Assembly (NCBI RefSeq): GCF_014641635.1
Contig: NZ_BMIC01000001.1
Location: 1,421,961 to 1,485,960, forward strand
Direction: 5' to 3'
Source: Aquaticitalea lipolytica
Lineage (GTDB): Bacteria > Bacteroidota > Bacteroidia > Flavobacteriales > Flavobacteriaceae
DNA length: 64,000 bases
The translations under genes and the position numbers were made by a program. The notes beneath the pieces were generated by a model. The model worked only from the letters and a program-made list of their open reading frames with translations, ran no database searches and had not been told where the DNA came from. This document shows positions 44,728 to 54,010 of the stretch, piece after piece. Position 1 is the stretch's first letter. Each line of letters starts with the position of its first letter.

Positions 44728-46599
44728 TTATCTACCCATATGAACTAACAATACTGAAACATCGCTTGGAGACACTCCACTTATTCTAGAGGCTTGTGAT
44801 ATTGTTACAGGTCTTATTTTTTCTAATTTTTGTCTCGCTTCAATACTCATAGACTTCAATTTTGAGTAATCAAAGTTAGATGGTATTTTAACGTTCTCTA
44901 ATCTATTAAGTTTATCGGCATTGTTTTTTTCCTTATCTATATAACCTGAATACTTAACTTGAATTTCGGTTTGCTCAATAATCTCTTTATCTAAATTATG
45001 ATCCTGAATGTAATTTTCAACAGCTTCGATTTTACGTACATCATCCATTGAAATATTTGGACGTGAGAAAATTTTAAATAACTTTCCTGACTGATTTACT
45101 TCTGCAGAATCATTACTTTCTAATATTGGATTAATATCTTCTGGCGATACACTTGTCTCTCTAAAAAAATCAACAAAAGCTTCAGATTTTGAATGCTTCT
45201 CTTCCATTCTTCTTAAACGCTTTTCACTTGCTAAACCAAGCTCATAACCCTTTGGTGTTAATCTAAAATCGGCATTATCTTGCCTTAATAGTGTTCTGTA
45301 TTCTGCACGAGATGTAAACATTCTGTATGGCTCCTCAGTGCCTTTTGTAATTAAATCATCAATTAAAACTCCTATATAAGCTTCGCTTCTTTTTAATATA
45401 AACTCTTCTCGCTCTTGAACTTTTAATGCCGCATTTATACCAGCCATAAAACCTTGAGAAGCGGCTTCTTCATATCCAGTTGTTCCATTAATTTGTCCAG
45501 CAAAATACAAACCATCAACAAGCTTTGTTTCTAATGTATGCTTTAATTGGGTAGGCGGGAAATAATCATATTCAATTGCATATCCTGGACGGAAAAACTT
45601 CACGTTTTCAAACCCAGCAACAGAACGTAATGCTTTAAATTGTACATCTTCTGGTAGCGATGTTGAAAACCCATTTACATAAACCTCAACTGTATTCCAG
45701 CCTTCTGGTTCAACAAATAATTGATGTCTATCCTTATCGGCAAACCTATTTATTTTATCTTCAATTGAAGGGCAATAACGCGGACCTGTGCTTTGTATTC
45801 TACCATTAAACATTGGAGACCTTTCAAAACCATCACGAAGCAAATCATGAACCAAAGGACTTGTGTGAGTCATATGACAATCACGTTGAACGGTTAGTGG
45901 TTTTGTAATATCAGAGTACGAGAATTTTTCAGGCACTTCATCTCCTGGTTGTACAATCATCTTAGAATAATCTAGTGATCTACCATCAACTCTTGGAGGC
46001 GTTCCTGTTTTCATTCTGCCAGATTCAAACCCTAGTTGAACTAGCTCTTCAGTAATTCCTGTTGCAGCCCTTTCTCCCGCTCTTCCTCCGCCAAAATTCT
46101 TATCACCTATATGAATTAATCCGTTTAAAAAAGTTCCGTTTGTAAGCACTACTGACTTTCCTCTTACCTCAATTCCGAGCGACGTTTTAACACCAACCAC
46201 CTTATGGTTTTCAATAATTAACCCAGAAACCATTTCCTGGTAAAAGTCGAGATTGGGAGTGTTTTCCAACATTAAACGCCAATCTTCCGCAAAGCGCATT
46301 CTATCACTCTGAACTCTCGGACTCCACATTGCTGGGCCTTTAGATTTGTTAAGCATTTTAAACTGTATGGCAGAAGTATCACTAACAATTCCGCTGTATC
46401 CGCCAAGTGCATCAATTTCTCTTACAATTTGCCCTTTTGCTATTCCTCCCATTGCAGGATTACAAGACATTTGAGCAATATTTTGTAGATTCATTGTGAT
46501 AAGCAATGTTTTGCTTCCCATATTAGCAGCCGCAGCCGCAGCCTCGCTTCCTGCATGACCAGCTCCAACAACTATTACATCATAAACTTCGTTAAACAT
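44728..46599 (-). CDS. mnmG: tRNA uridine-5-carboxymethylaminomethyl modification enzyme
   Basis: This 623-residue FAD protein works with MnmE to modify U34 of certain tRNAs. It has the FAD-binding GAGHAGSEAAAAAA motif at the N-terminus, the CNPAMGGIAKG block with a conserved cysteine, and the TGTPPRVDGRS segment carrying a second cysteine at its edge; the C-terminal helical MnmE-binding domain ends in SGVSPSDVSVLL. I place the start at the ATG at 46599. A GTG 18 bases upstream lies inside the parS-like palindrome. A TATATTTG box at 46653-46660 would put the palindrome in the 5' leader. Confidence 0.96.
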   Translation of the reverse strand: MFNEVYDVIVVGAGHAGSEAAAAAANMGSKTLLITMNLQNIAQMSCNPAMGGIAKGQIVREIDALGGYSGIVSDTSAIQFKMLNKSKGPAMWSPRVQSDRMRFAEDWRLMLENTPNLDFYQEMVSGLIIENHKVVGVKTSLGIEVRGKSVVLTNGTFLNGLIHIGDKNFGGGRAGERAATGITEELVQLGFESGRMKTGTPPRVDGRSLDYSKMIVQPGDEVPEKFSYSDITKPLTVQRDCHMTHTSPLVHDLLRDGFERSPMFNGRIQSTGPRYCPSIEDKINRFADKDRHQLFVEPEGWNTVEVYVNGFSTSLPEDVQFKALRSVAGFENVKFFRPGYAIEYDYFPPTQLKHTLETKLVDGLYFAGQINGTTGYEEAASQGFMAGINAALKVQEREEFILKRSEAYIGVLIDDLITKGTEEPYRMFTSRAEYRTLLRQDNADFRLTPKGYELGLASEKRLRRMEEKHSKSEAFVDFFRETSVSPEDINPILESNDSAEVNQSGKLFKIFSRPNISMDDVRKIEAVENYIQDHNLDKEIIEQTEIQVKYSGYIDKEKNNADKLNRLENVKIPSNFDYSKLKSMSIEARQKLEKIRPVTISQASRISGVSPSDVSVLLVHMGR

Positions 46600-46610
46600 T
46601 TTATATAAGT

Positions 46611-46624
46611 GTTCCACGTGGAAC
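46611..46624. other. parS-like ParB-binding palindrome, site 2
   Basis: The same perfect palindrome GTTCCACGTGGAAC lies 11 bases upstream of the mnmG ATG, again 13 of 14 fixed positions of TGTTNCACGTGNAACA (last A is G here). It falls between the predicted mnmG promoter and its start codon, 1920 bases from site 1. Confidence 0.8.
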
Positions 46625-46652
46625 GTTATTAGGTTTGTTATTTTTGAATTTG

Positions 46653-46660
46653 CAAATATA
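46653..46660 (-). promoter_or_regulatory. -7 promoter element for mnmG
   Basis: The minus strand reads TATATTTG 53 nt before the mnmG ATG, in the gap after ybeY. The leader would include the parS-like site at 46611-46624. Confidence 0.5.
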
Positions 46661-46677
46661 CGCTGATTTACCGAATA

Positions 46678-47088
46678 TTAAAGAATCTTGCTTATGTAGT
46701 AATTTTCTTTCAAGCGCATTGTCCTTTCTTCGTCTTCTGATTTGTCTTTATATCCACAATAATGAAGTACGCCATGAACCATAACTCGATTTAATTCATC
46801 AATAAATTCGACATTAAAATCATTGGCATTATCTCTTACTCTCTCAATAGAAATATATACATCTCCGTTAATCTCTTTACCTAAAGTGTAATCAAAACTA
46901 ATAATATCTGTCAGAGTATCGTGGTTTAAAAACTCTAGATTAAGTTTTAATAAATAGTCATCGTCACAAAAAATATAATTAATTTCTCCTTCTCTAAACT
47001 CTTCCTCAGAGATTACCAAAGAAATCCAATTAGAAATTTGTTGCTCATTTTCTAAACTAAATTCTGTTTCGTAGTTAAAACTAATCAT
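46678..47088 (-). CDS. ybeY: rRNA maturation endoribonuclease YbeY
   Basis: This 136-residue metal-dependent RNase takes part in rRNA processing and ribosome quality control. It has the LNxxxLxHDxLTDIISFDY region, typical of the family, and the metal motif HGVLHYCGYKD near residue 105. The first two ligand histidines are present, but the third position of the usual His-x3-His-x5-His motif is Asp. As I recall this is common among Bacteroidetes members, and Asp can bind metal. Its start overlaps the DUF4175 stop as TAATG. Confidence 0.93.
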   Translation of the reverse strand: MISFNYETEFSLENEQQISNWISLVISEEEFREGEINYIFCDDDYLLKLNLEFLNHDTLTDIISFDYTLGKEINGDVYISIERVRDNANDFNVEFIDELNRVMVHGVLHYCGYKDKSEDEERTMRLKENYYISKIL

Positions 47089-50000
47089 TACTCTTTTTTG
47101 AAATACTCTTGAACTTTCTTTTTATAAACTTGCTGCAAAGGTAGTGCTTGTCTATTTAAAATTTCAGTAGTATTAAAATATTCTTTAGCTGTTGGAATTT
47201 GAGAATTACTATTGTTATTATATTGTTTTGTGTTAGTCTCTGATTGTCGCTTATTGTCTTCTCCTTGTAAAAAAGTAGCATTTTCTAATTTCAATAATTG
47301 ATGTTGCAAATCCATCATTTTTTGAAGCGTTTGATTGGTAAATCCTTTATTTATCAAATCTAACTCTATATCTTCCATTTTATTAAGCAGTTGCTTTCCT
47401 TGTCCACTTTTACCAGCTTCACCTAATTTGTTTTCTAAGGCTTGTCTTAATTGTTGTTGTTGCTGATAAATTCTATAAATCTCTCCGTTTAACTCTTCGT
47501 TTGTACCTTCTCCATTACCTTGTTGTTCTCCTCCTTTTCCATCTTTACCGTTCTTCCCTTCTTTGTTTCCTTTTTCATTTCCCGATTCACCTTCGCCTTC
47601 TCCTCCTTCTTTTTCACCTTCACCAGATTTACCTTTGTCGCTCTTATTCATTCCATCTTGCATTTGCTTGTTTAATTCTTCCTGACTCATAATGATATCT
47701 GGTAACTGCATTCCGCCACCACTACCTTGCCCCACGCCTTGTCCTTTCCCGTCTCCTTCACCTTCGCCAGGATTCATTTGCGCTTCCATGTTATCTAAAA
47801 CATCGCTTAAAAAGCTGGCTAAATCGTTAGCAGCAGTTATTGAATATTGTTGAGCGGCAACACCTTGATATAGTTGATTTTCAGAAAGTTGAGCTAAAGA
47901 CTTATCTATATTAAAAAACACATCAGTAATTTTAGTATTAACAACTTCAGATATTGTTGGTTGTCTTAATGAAAGTGCAAATAGGCTATCGTCAATGTGC
48001 TCAAAATGTTCACGTAAATTATTCTGTTTACGCAAAAATTTACCATAGTTGTTATGATTAATTTGAATGCTTTTAAACTGATTCATTAAACTTTCTTGAT
48101 CGAATGAAAACAAAACTAAATTATCTAAAATTTGACGCAACATTGCTGCGTCTTCTTGAAGCTGCTCTTGTCCACCTGACTGCATTGCCTTGCCCATTTT
48201 AGCACTCATTTGCTTCATTTTTTTTGAAGCCTCCTTTTGCTTTTTTTGTGCGCTTTCCTTCTTTTGTAGAGCTCCTTTTTGATCTTTCTGCTCTTCATTT
48301 TTTTCTTTCTGCTCTAAGTCGTCAGTAGCATCTTCTTGATCTTTCTTGATTTCTTTTTCGGCTTCTTTGTCTTGCTCAACAGGAAGTGGCTTTTTAAGCT
48401 CTTCATTTTCCTTTTTCAAGTCTTCCATTTGTTTCTGAAAGTCTTCAAACGCTTTATTAAGCTCTTCTTGTTTTTCCTTTGTATTATTCTCTTGAGACTC
48501 TTTAGAAAGCTTATCTTGCTCTTCAGCTAACTTTTCAAGCTCTTTTTGAAGTTTTTCTGCCTTTTTTGCAACATAATAACGCTTTGTTAATTCTAATAGC
48601 TGCTCAAGACTTTTTTGTTTGTTTTTATTTTGCTTTGCTAACTTTTCAAGTTTATCACTTAATTCTTCTTTTTGAATTTTCTCTTGAAGCTTTTCTAATT
48701 CCTCTAATAGTTTTTCATCCCTTTTTAGCTGTTCTTCATTGTCTTTTAAGCGTTCTTTTAATTGCTCCTTAAACTCATCTCTTTCGTTATTTTCCTTTTG
48801 GAAATCTTCTAAATTCTCTTTCAACTTTTTGTTGAAATTCTGCATCATTTCTTCTTGTTGTTTTTGACGCTGGATAAAGTTTTCTAATTTCTTTTTGTCA
48901 TTAAAATTAAGTTCGTTTTTCTCTTTCTGAATTTTTGACAGCTCTTCTAATTGCTTTTCTTGAGTTTTTAACTTATCAAACGATTTACTTAAATCTTTAA
49001 TGGTTTCATTTTGCTCCTTAAGCTGTTTCTCCTCTTCTTCATCTTTTGTTAGCTTTCTGTAAGTAAACACATTGCTTTTAGTGCTCTTAAAATTATGAAT
49101 CGCATCGTTATCAAACACTTGAAAATACAGCTCATAATTAACACCTTCTTCTAGTTGTAAATTATTAGGAAAAGCGGTTACAAATTCATCAAAATTAGAA
49201 CCTGAAACATTCATTTTTTGAATAGATTTACGCTCTTCATCATCAGAAGGATAATAAACTAACCGTAGCTTACTTAATCCGTAATCATCACTTGCCTGTC
49301 CATGAAAATAAAGCGTTTGATTGTCTATTGAGTCTTTTTTAACCTGAATAGTTAACTCAGGATAATCGTCTCTAATAACGTTAATTGAAAATGCAAGATT
49401 CTCGTAATCTTTAAGCTTTTCATTACTTGTAGATATGTTATAATCTAAATTTTGATAAATACGTTTTGAAGCTTCAAAACTACCATCAGAAATATTTTTA
49501 AATTTAATAGTGTCTTTAGCATAAAGAGACACGTTGTTTGTTGAGCGTGTATTAATTCTCCAAATTACATTTGTTCCTTCTGGAATAGTGGTGCTTCCAG
49601 TACTTTTTAAAACCTCATCTACTCTATTTGTGTAGGATGGATAATCTAAAACCATTTCAAAATTAACAAGTGTTGGCACATGAATAACATCTAGCGAATA
49701 GTCTTTTGAGGTTACCGAATTAGCAGAAAGGTTAAAACTCAACTCATCTTTAGGTTGAGTAAATACATACTCAAACTGTCCTGGCAAAATTTGCTGTAAA
49801 AAATACGATTCGTTGTTATAATGAATCTGAGCGCTCTCTGGAATAACATCTCCTACGGTTTTTATAACAAGTTTAAAATCTTTGTTCTCTATAGCCTGTA
49901 GGTTTTCATTAACCACAAAAAATTGAAAAGGTGCTGGAGGCTCATAAGCTGTTTTATAATTAACAACTCGCTCATAACTATCGCTAAACAAATTAAAATG

Positions 50001-50513
50001 ACCAGTTAAATAAGTAAACAATAAAAGTAAAACAGGAACTGCTGCGTATTTTAAATACTTTAGACTATTCTTAAAATTTACTGCTAATTTAAAAGGGATT
50101 GGCTGTAATTCTGCAGATTTCTGGTTAATACTCGCAAGCAAAAGTTCAGATTCGTTTGAATCTTCCTTAAGTTGAAGCACATTAAGCAGTTTGTCATTTA
50201 CTTCAGGGAAATGTTGTCCAATTATTTTTGATGCATCTTTATAATTAATTCCTTTTTGAAGCTTAAATAATTTAGCTAAGGGAATAGCTATAAACTTTGT
50301 GAATAAAGCAATCTCTACTGCAATAAATAGCCAAAACAAAACTGTTCTTGCTGTTGGGTTAAGCCAAAGCACATATTCAATAAAAAGAGTAAATAAAAAA
50401 TAAAGCAACCCAATAGCAAAAAACAAAATAGCGCCTTTAAGTAATTCATTAGAATAATAGCGTCTAATAAACTGCTCCAGTTTGTTTTGTATGTTAGTAA
50501 AATTATTCAACAT
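47088..50513 (-). CDS. DUF4175 family membrane protein with long coiled coil
   Basis: This 1141-residue protein has membrane helices near residues 22-45, 52-78 and 150-172, then a large periplasmic beta-rich part (about 180-490), a very charged Lys/Glu/Gln coiled-coil stretch (about 490-790) and a Gly/Glu/Lys low-complexity region (about 930-1040). It fits the Bacteroidetes DUF4175 family, which has no known function; it is often near ybeY and mnmG in related genomes as far as I recall. The structure suggests a scaffold reaching across the periplasm. It overlaps ybeY by 1 base. Confidence 0.88.
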   Translation of the reverse strand: MLNNFTNIQNKLEQFIRRYYSNELLKGAILFFAIGLLYFLFTLFIEYVLWLNPTARTVLFWLFIAVEIALFTKFIAIPLAKLFKLQKGINYKDASKIIGQHFPEVNDKLLNVLQLKEDSNESELLLASINQKSAELQPIPFKLAVNFKNSLKYLKYAAVPVLLLLFTYLTGHFNLFSDSYERVVNYKTAYEPPAPFQFFVVNENLQAIENKDFKLVIKTVGDVIPESAQIHYNNESYFLQQILPGQFEYVFTQPKDELSFNLSANSVTSKDYSLDVIHVPTLVNFEMVLDYPSYTNRVDEVLKSTGSTTIPEGTNVIWRINTRSTNNVSLYAKDTIKFKNISDGSFEASKRIYQNLDYNISTSNEKLKDYENLAFSINVIRDDYPELTIQVKKDSIDNQTLYFHGQASDDYGLSKLRLVYYPSDDEERKSIQKMNVSGSNFDEFVTAFPNNLQLEEGVNYELYFQVFDNDAIHNFKSTKSNVFTYRKLTKDEEEEKQLKEQNETIKDLSKSFDKLKTQEKQLEELSKIQKEKNELNFNDKKKLENFIQRQKQQEEMMQNFNKKLKENLEDFQKENNERDEFKEQLKERLKDNEEQLKRDEKLLEELEKLQEKIQKEELSDKLEKLAKQNKNKQKSLEQLLELTKRYYVAKKAEKLQKELEKLAEEQDKLSKESQENNTKEKQEELNKAFEDFQKQMEDLKKENEELKKPLPVEQDKEAEKEIKKDQEDATDDLEQKEKNEEQKDQKGALQKKESAQKKQKEASKKMKQMSAKMGKAMQSGGQEQLQEDAAMLRQILDNLVLFSFDQESLMNQFKSIQINHNNYGKFLRKQNNLREHFEHIDDSLFALSLRQPTISEVVNTKITDVFFNIDKSLAQLSENQLYQGVAAQQYSITAANDLASFLSDVLDNMEAQMNPGEGEGDGKGQGVGQGSGGGMQLPDIIMSQEELNKQMQDGMNKSDKGKSGEGEKEGGEGEGESGNEKGNKEGKNGKDGKGGEQQGNGEGTNEELNGEIYRIYQQQQQLRQALENKLGEAGKSGQGKQLLNKMEDIELDLINKGFTNQTLQKMMDLQHQLLKLENATFLQGEDNKRQSETNTKQYNNNSNSQIPTAKEYFNTTEILNRQALPLQQVYKKKVQEYFKKE

Positions 50514-50563
50514 CTCTTTATTTAACTCACTAAACTACAATTTTATTTTTATGTATAATTGAC

Positions 50564-50571
50564 TAAATTTG
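50564..50571 (+). promoter_or_regulatory. -7 promoter element for alkB
   Basis: TAAATTTG lies 81 nt before the ATG at 50653 in the 139-base divergent gap to the DUF4175 gene. No -33 TTG is visible. The rest of the gap holds nothing else that I recognise. Confidence 0.4.
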
Positions 50572-50652
50572 ATAAGGTTGTGTTAATTTCGAGGAATTAA
50601 CGCTAATTTTAGACAAGATTCTCTTCTTAGAAGTAATGATAAAAGTTTTTCA

Positions 50653-51696
50653 ATGAAAGATTTAAAATATTTGGCTGCGTTTTCAATTCCATTAGTGGCT
50701 TTTATTGGGTTGTATTTAAAAGGCTCATTTTCTTATTTAACAATAGTTTATGGGTTTGTTTTTATACCAATTTTAGAATTGGTTTTCCCAATAGACAACA
50801 CTAATATTTCAGAAGAAGAATCAGATAATCGATTAAAAAAAAGAGTTTTTGACTGGCTTTTATACTTAAATCTTCCTGTAGTATACATTTTGGTAATATT
50901 GTCATTAATAACTATTTCAACAACAACCCTACAAGCCTATGAGTTTATTGGTTTGGTATTTACTGTTGGAATTGTTTTAGGTGTTAATGGTATTAATGTG
51001 GCACACGAACTTGGTCACAGACAAGCCACAAATGAGCGTTTTATAGGCAAGGCTTTATTACTGCCTGCTTTATATATGCATTTTTATATTGAGCACAACT
51101 ATGGTCATCATTTGCATGCAGCCACAAAAGAAGATCCAGCAACGGCAAGATATAATCAATCGGTTTATTCATTTTGGTTCACTTCTATTTTTAGACAATA
51201 TATAAACGCATGGAGTATTCAGAATAAACTTTTAAAAAATAATAATAACAGCTTCATTTCATTAAAAAACGATATGCTTTGGTATGTAGTTTTACAAGCG
51301 GCTTATTTATCTGTCGTTTTTGTGTTTTTTGGATTTTCAGGGTTTCTTTTTGCCCTTTTTGCAGGCGTTGTAGGTTTTGTTCTATTAGAAACTGTAAATT
51401 ATATTGAGCATTATGGTTTATTAAGGCTTAAAACCGCTTCTGGTCGTTATGAACGCGTAAAAGAGATACATTCTTGGAACTCAAATCATGTGATTGGCAG
51501 AATTGTTTTATATGAACTTACACGACATAGCGATCATCATTACAAAACTTCTAAAAAATACCAAGTCTTAGATTGTCATGACCAAAGTCCACAAATGCCT
51601 TATGGTTATCCAACATCGATGGTTTTAGCAATGATTCCTCCTTTATGGTTTAAAGTGATGAATAAACGCATTCCGCGTGAAATGATTTTGGCTTAA
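50653..51696 (+). CDS. alkB: alkane 1-monooxygenase (AlkB-type di-iron membrane hydroxylase)
   Basis: This 347-residue integral membrane enzyme hydroxylates the terminal carbon of alkanes, using electrons from rubredoxin. All histidine boxes are present: HELGHR near residue 121, EHNYGHH near residue 149, and RHSDHHY near residue 293, plus the NYIEHYGL motif near residue 249 that is typical of true AlkB rather than of fatty-acid desaturases. Six membrane helices are visible. No rubredoxin domain is fused and no rubredoxin gene is nearby. In marine flavobacteria the natural substrate could be medium-chain alkanes or fatty compounds. Confidence 0.9.
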   Translation: MKDLKYLAAFSIPLVAFIGLYLKGSFSYLTIVYGFVFIPILELVFPIDNTNISEEESDNRLKKRVFDWLLYLNLPVVYILVILSLITISTTTLQAYEFIGLVFTVGIVLGVNGINVAHELGHRQATNERFIGKALLLPALYMHFYIEHNYGHHLHAATKEDPATARYNQSVYSFWFTSIFRQYINAWSIQNKLLKNNNNSFISLKNDMLWYVVLQAAYLSVVFVFFGFSGFLFALFAGVVGFVLLETVNYIEHYGLLRLKTASGRYERVKEIHSWNSNHVIGRIVLYELTRHSDHHYKTSKKYQVLDCHDQSPQMPYGYPTSMVLAMIPPLWFKVMNKRIPREMILA

Positions 51697-51721
51697 CTAT
51701 TTCTATTCATAAATATCGTTT

Positions 51722-51729
51722 TATCTTTG
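51722..51729 (+). promoter_or_regulatory. -7 promoter element for gltX
   Basis: TATCTTTG ends 19 nt before the gltX ATG, in the 52-base gap after alkB, so gltX probably has its own promoter. Confidence 0.5.
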
Positions 51730-51748
51730 CAGTCATAAATTAAAAATC

Positions 51749-53260
51749 ATGACCAAAACTGTTCGTGTGCGTTTTGCACCAAGTCCAACAGGACCATTAC
51801 ATATAGGAGGTGTTCGTACTGCATTATTTAATTATTTATTTGCTAAAAAACATAATGGAACTTTTATCCTGCGTGTTGAAGATACAGATCAAAACAGGTA
51901 TGTTGAAGGCGCTGAAGATTATATTGTAAAGGCATTAAACTGGTGCAATATTCCATTTGATGAAGGCCCTGGAAAGAATGAAAAATTTGGTCCATACAGA
52001 CAAAGCGAACGTAAGCATTTATATAAACAATATGCTGACAAATTGGTTGCTTCTGGTAATGCATATTATGCATTTGATACCTCAGAAGATTTAGATGCTC
52101 ATAGAAAAAATCATGAGGCAGAAGGAAAAACTTTTATCTATAATTGGCATAATCGTTTAAAACTAAGTAACTCATTATCGATGTCGGCTGATGAATTAAA
52201 AGCAAAGTTACAATCTGGTGATGATTATGTAATTCGTTTTAAATCCCCACAAGATCAAACTTTACATCTTACAGATATTATTCGTGGTGAAATGACTATA
52301 GATACAAACGTTTTAGATGACAAGGTGTTATTTAAAAGTGATGGTATGCCAACCTATCATCTAGCAAATATTGTAGATGACCATTTAATGGAAATTACAC
52401 ATGTTATTCGTGGTGAAGAATGGTTGCCTTCGTTGGCTTTACATTATCAATTATACGATGCTTTTGGTTGGGAAAAGCCAGAGTTTGCTCACTTACCTCT
52501 TATTCTTAAACCAACTGGAAAAGGAAAATTAAGTAAGCGTGATGGCGATAAATTAGGCTTTCCTGTATTTCCTTTATTATGGACAGACCCAGAAACACAA
52601 GAGGTTTCTAGAGGTTACAAAGAAGATGGATATTTCCCTGAAGCTATGGTTAATTTTTTAGCTTTTTTAGGTTGGAATCCAGGTACAGAACAAGAGATTT
52701 TTACTTTAGAAGAGCTCACTCAGGCTTTTGAATTGGAGCGCGTAAATAAATCTGGAGCTCGCTTTGATCCAGATAAAATAAAATGGTTTAATCATCATTA
52801 TATGCAAGAACAAAACAATGATGAATTAGCAGAGTTGTTTAAAGCTTCAAGATTAGAATTAAAAGACATAGATGTAAATTATGTAGTCCTTGTAGTTGGT
52901 TTAGTAAAAGAGAGAGCAACATTTGTGAACGATTTATGGGACTTAAGTTCGTTCTTTTTTCAATCTCCAAAACAATACGATGAAAAATCCTTCGCTAAAA
53001 TAGTTAATAATGATTCTCGTGAATTAATGAGCGAATTAACTCAGATGTTAAACAATATTTCAGATTTTACTACTGAGAATATTCAAACCGAAGTTAAATC
53101 TTGGATTGGAAAAAAAGAAGTGGGATTTGGTAAAGTAATGCAGCCATTGCGACTAGCGTTAGTTGGTGCTATGCAAGGTCCTGATGTGTTTGAAATTATA
53201 TTTATGATTGGAAAAACACAGTCTGTTGAGCGTATAAAAAACTTAATTGAAACCGTTTAA
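51749..53260 (+). CDS. gltX: glutamate--tRNA ligase
   Basis: This 503-residue class I synthetase charges tRNA-Glu (and possibly tRNA-Gln in organisms that lack GlnRS, although a glnS gene is present in this window). The HIGH-type motif is PSPTGPLHIGG at residues 10-20, the KMSKS-type motif is KLSKRDGDK near residue 270, and the anticodon-binding helical region is complete. Its 3' end overlaps the converging outer-membrane gene by 4 bases with no terminator. Confidence 0.97.
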   Translation: MTKTVRVRFAPSPTGPLHIGGVRTALFNYLFAKKHNGTFILRVEDTDQNRYVEGAEDYIVKALNWCNIPFDEGPGKNEKFGPYRQSERKHLYKQYADKLVASGNAYYAFDTSEDLDAHRKNHEAEGKTFIYNWHNRLKLSNSLSMSADELKAKLQSGDDYVIRFKSPQDQTLHLTDIIRGEMTIDTNVLDDKVLFKSDGMPTYHLANIVDDHLMEITHVIRGEEWLPSLALHYQLYDAFGWEKPEFAHLPLILKPTGKGKLSKRDGDKLGFPVFPLLWTDPETQEVSRGYKEDGYFPEAMVNFLAFLGWNPGTEQEIFTLEELTQAFELERVNKSGARFDPDKIKWFNHHYMQEQNNDELAELFKASRLELKDIDVNYVVLVVGLVKERATFVNDLWDLSSFFFQSPKQYDEKSFAKIVNNDSRELMSELTQMLNNISDFTTENIQTEVKSWIGKKEVGFGKVMQPLRLALVGAMQGPDVFEIIFMIGKTQSVERIKNLIETV

Positions 53261-53940
53261 AAATAAGCAATAGCTGAAAAAGTAAGCATAGATTGGTTTC
53301 CTTTAAATGATTTATTTGAAGGGTCTGTGTTTAAGTCTTGGTCATTAAGTTTTTTAAGCATATTAGTAACGCCATAAATATATTGAACACGTAGCTTAAA
53401 GTGATCAAAACCTGCAGTTGCTCCTATTGCTCCATTTACGTTAAACTTTGAAATATCAACAATCTCTTTGGCTTGTAGCGCACTATAACCATCTATAAAG
53501 TAATTTTCTTTGCTTTTGTCCTTTAAATCAAGTTTACCATTATACTGTAACATAGGTCCTACATCAATAGTAAAATTGTTTTTAACTATTTTAGCGTGTA
53601 TTAAAAAAGCAACTTGAGCAGTCATTAATTTATACTCAACCATTTCAGAAGTGGTAGCTGATGGCAATGCTCTTGAAGAAACTCCGAAACTATTTTCAGA
53701 TAATTGTAAAAGATAACTCACTGTATGCCATTTGTGAGGTATATCAACAGTTGCAGACATTGTACCAACCCAACCATTACCTTGTTGGGTTTCAAAATTA
53801 TCGGTTAAAACATTAAACTGTGTAACTCCTCCTCCTATCCCAAAACCGTTGTAAATATTATATCTTCCGTGTTGCGAAAATAATTGTGTAACAAAACCTA
53901 TACTAAATGCTACTAATAAAATAAGTTGTTTAAAATTCAT
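53257..53940 (-). CDS. outer-membrane beta-barrel protein
   Basis: This 227-residue protein has a signal peptide ending near residue 22 (LFSQ) and a mature part of alternating amphipathic strands, ending in phenylalanine (SAIAYF), as outer-membrane barrels do. The length would fit an 8-10 strand barrel. I do not recognise a specific family, and the function is unknown. A TATATTTG box lies 17 nt before its ATG. Confidence 0.75.
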   Translation of the reverse strand: MNFKQLILLVAFSIGFVTQLFSQHGRYNIYNGFGIGGGVTQFNVLTDNFETQQGNGWVGTMSATVDIPHKWHTVSYLLQLSENSFGVSSRALPSATTSEMVEYKLMTAQVAFLIHAKIVKNNFTIDVGPMLQYNGKLDLKDKSKENYFIDGYSALQAKEIVDISKFNVNGAIGATAGFDHFKLRVQYIYGVTNMLKKLNDQDLNTDPSNKSFKGNQSMLTFSAIAYF

Positions 53941-53957
53941 GATTTGATGCTATTCAA

Positions 53958-53965
53958 CAAATATA
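53958..53965 (-). promoter_or_regulatory. -7 promoter element for the outer-membrane protein gene
   Basis: The minus strand reads TATATTTG 17 nt before the ATG at 53940. No clear element was seen for the divergent SPFH gene that starts at 54011. Confidence 0.45.
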
Positions 53966-54010
53966 ACTTAAATTAGTACTTTATATTTTCTAACCTTTAA
54001 AAAAACTGTT

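Noticed and set aside
47501..48772. Plus-strand Leu/Phe-rich frames opposite the DUF4175 gene
   Set aside because: Products of the reverse complement of the Lys/Glu/Gln coiled-coil region; the apparent membrane character is an artefact.
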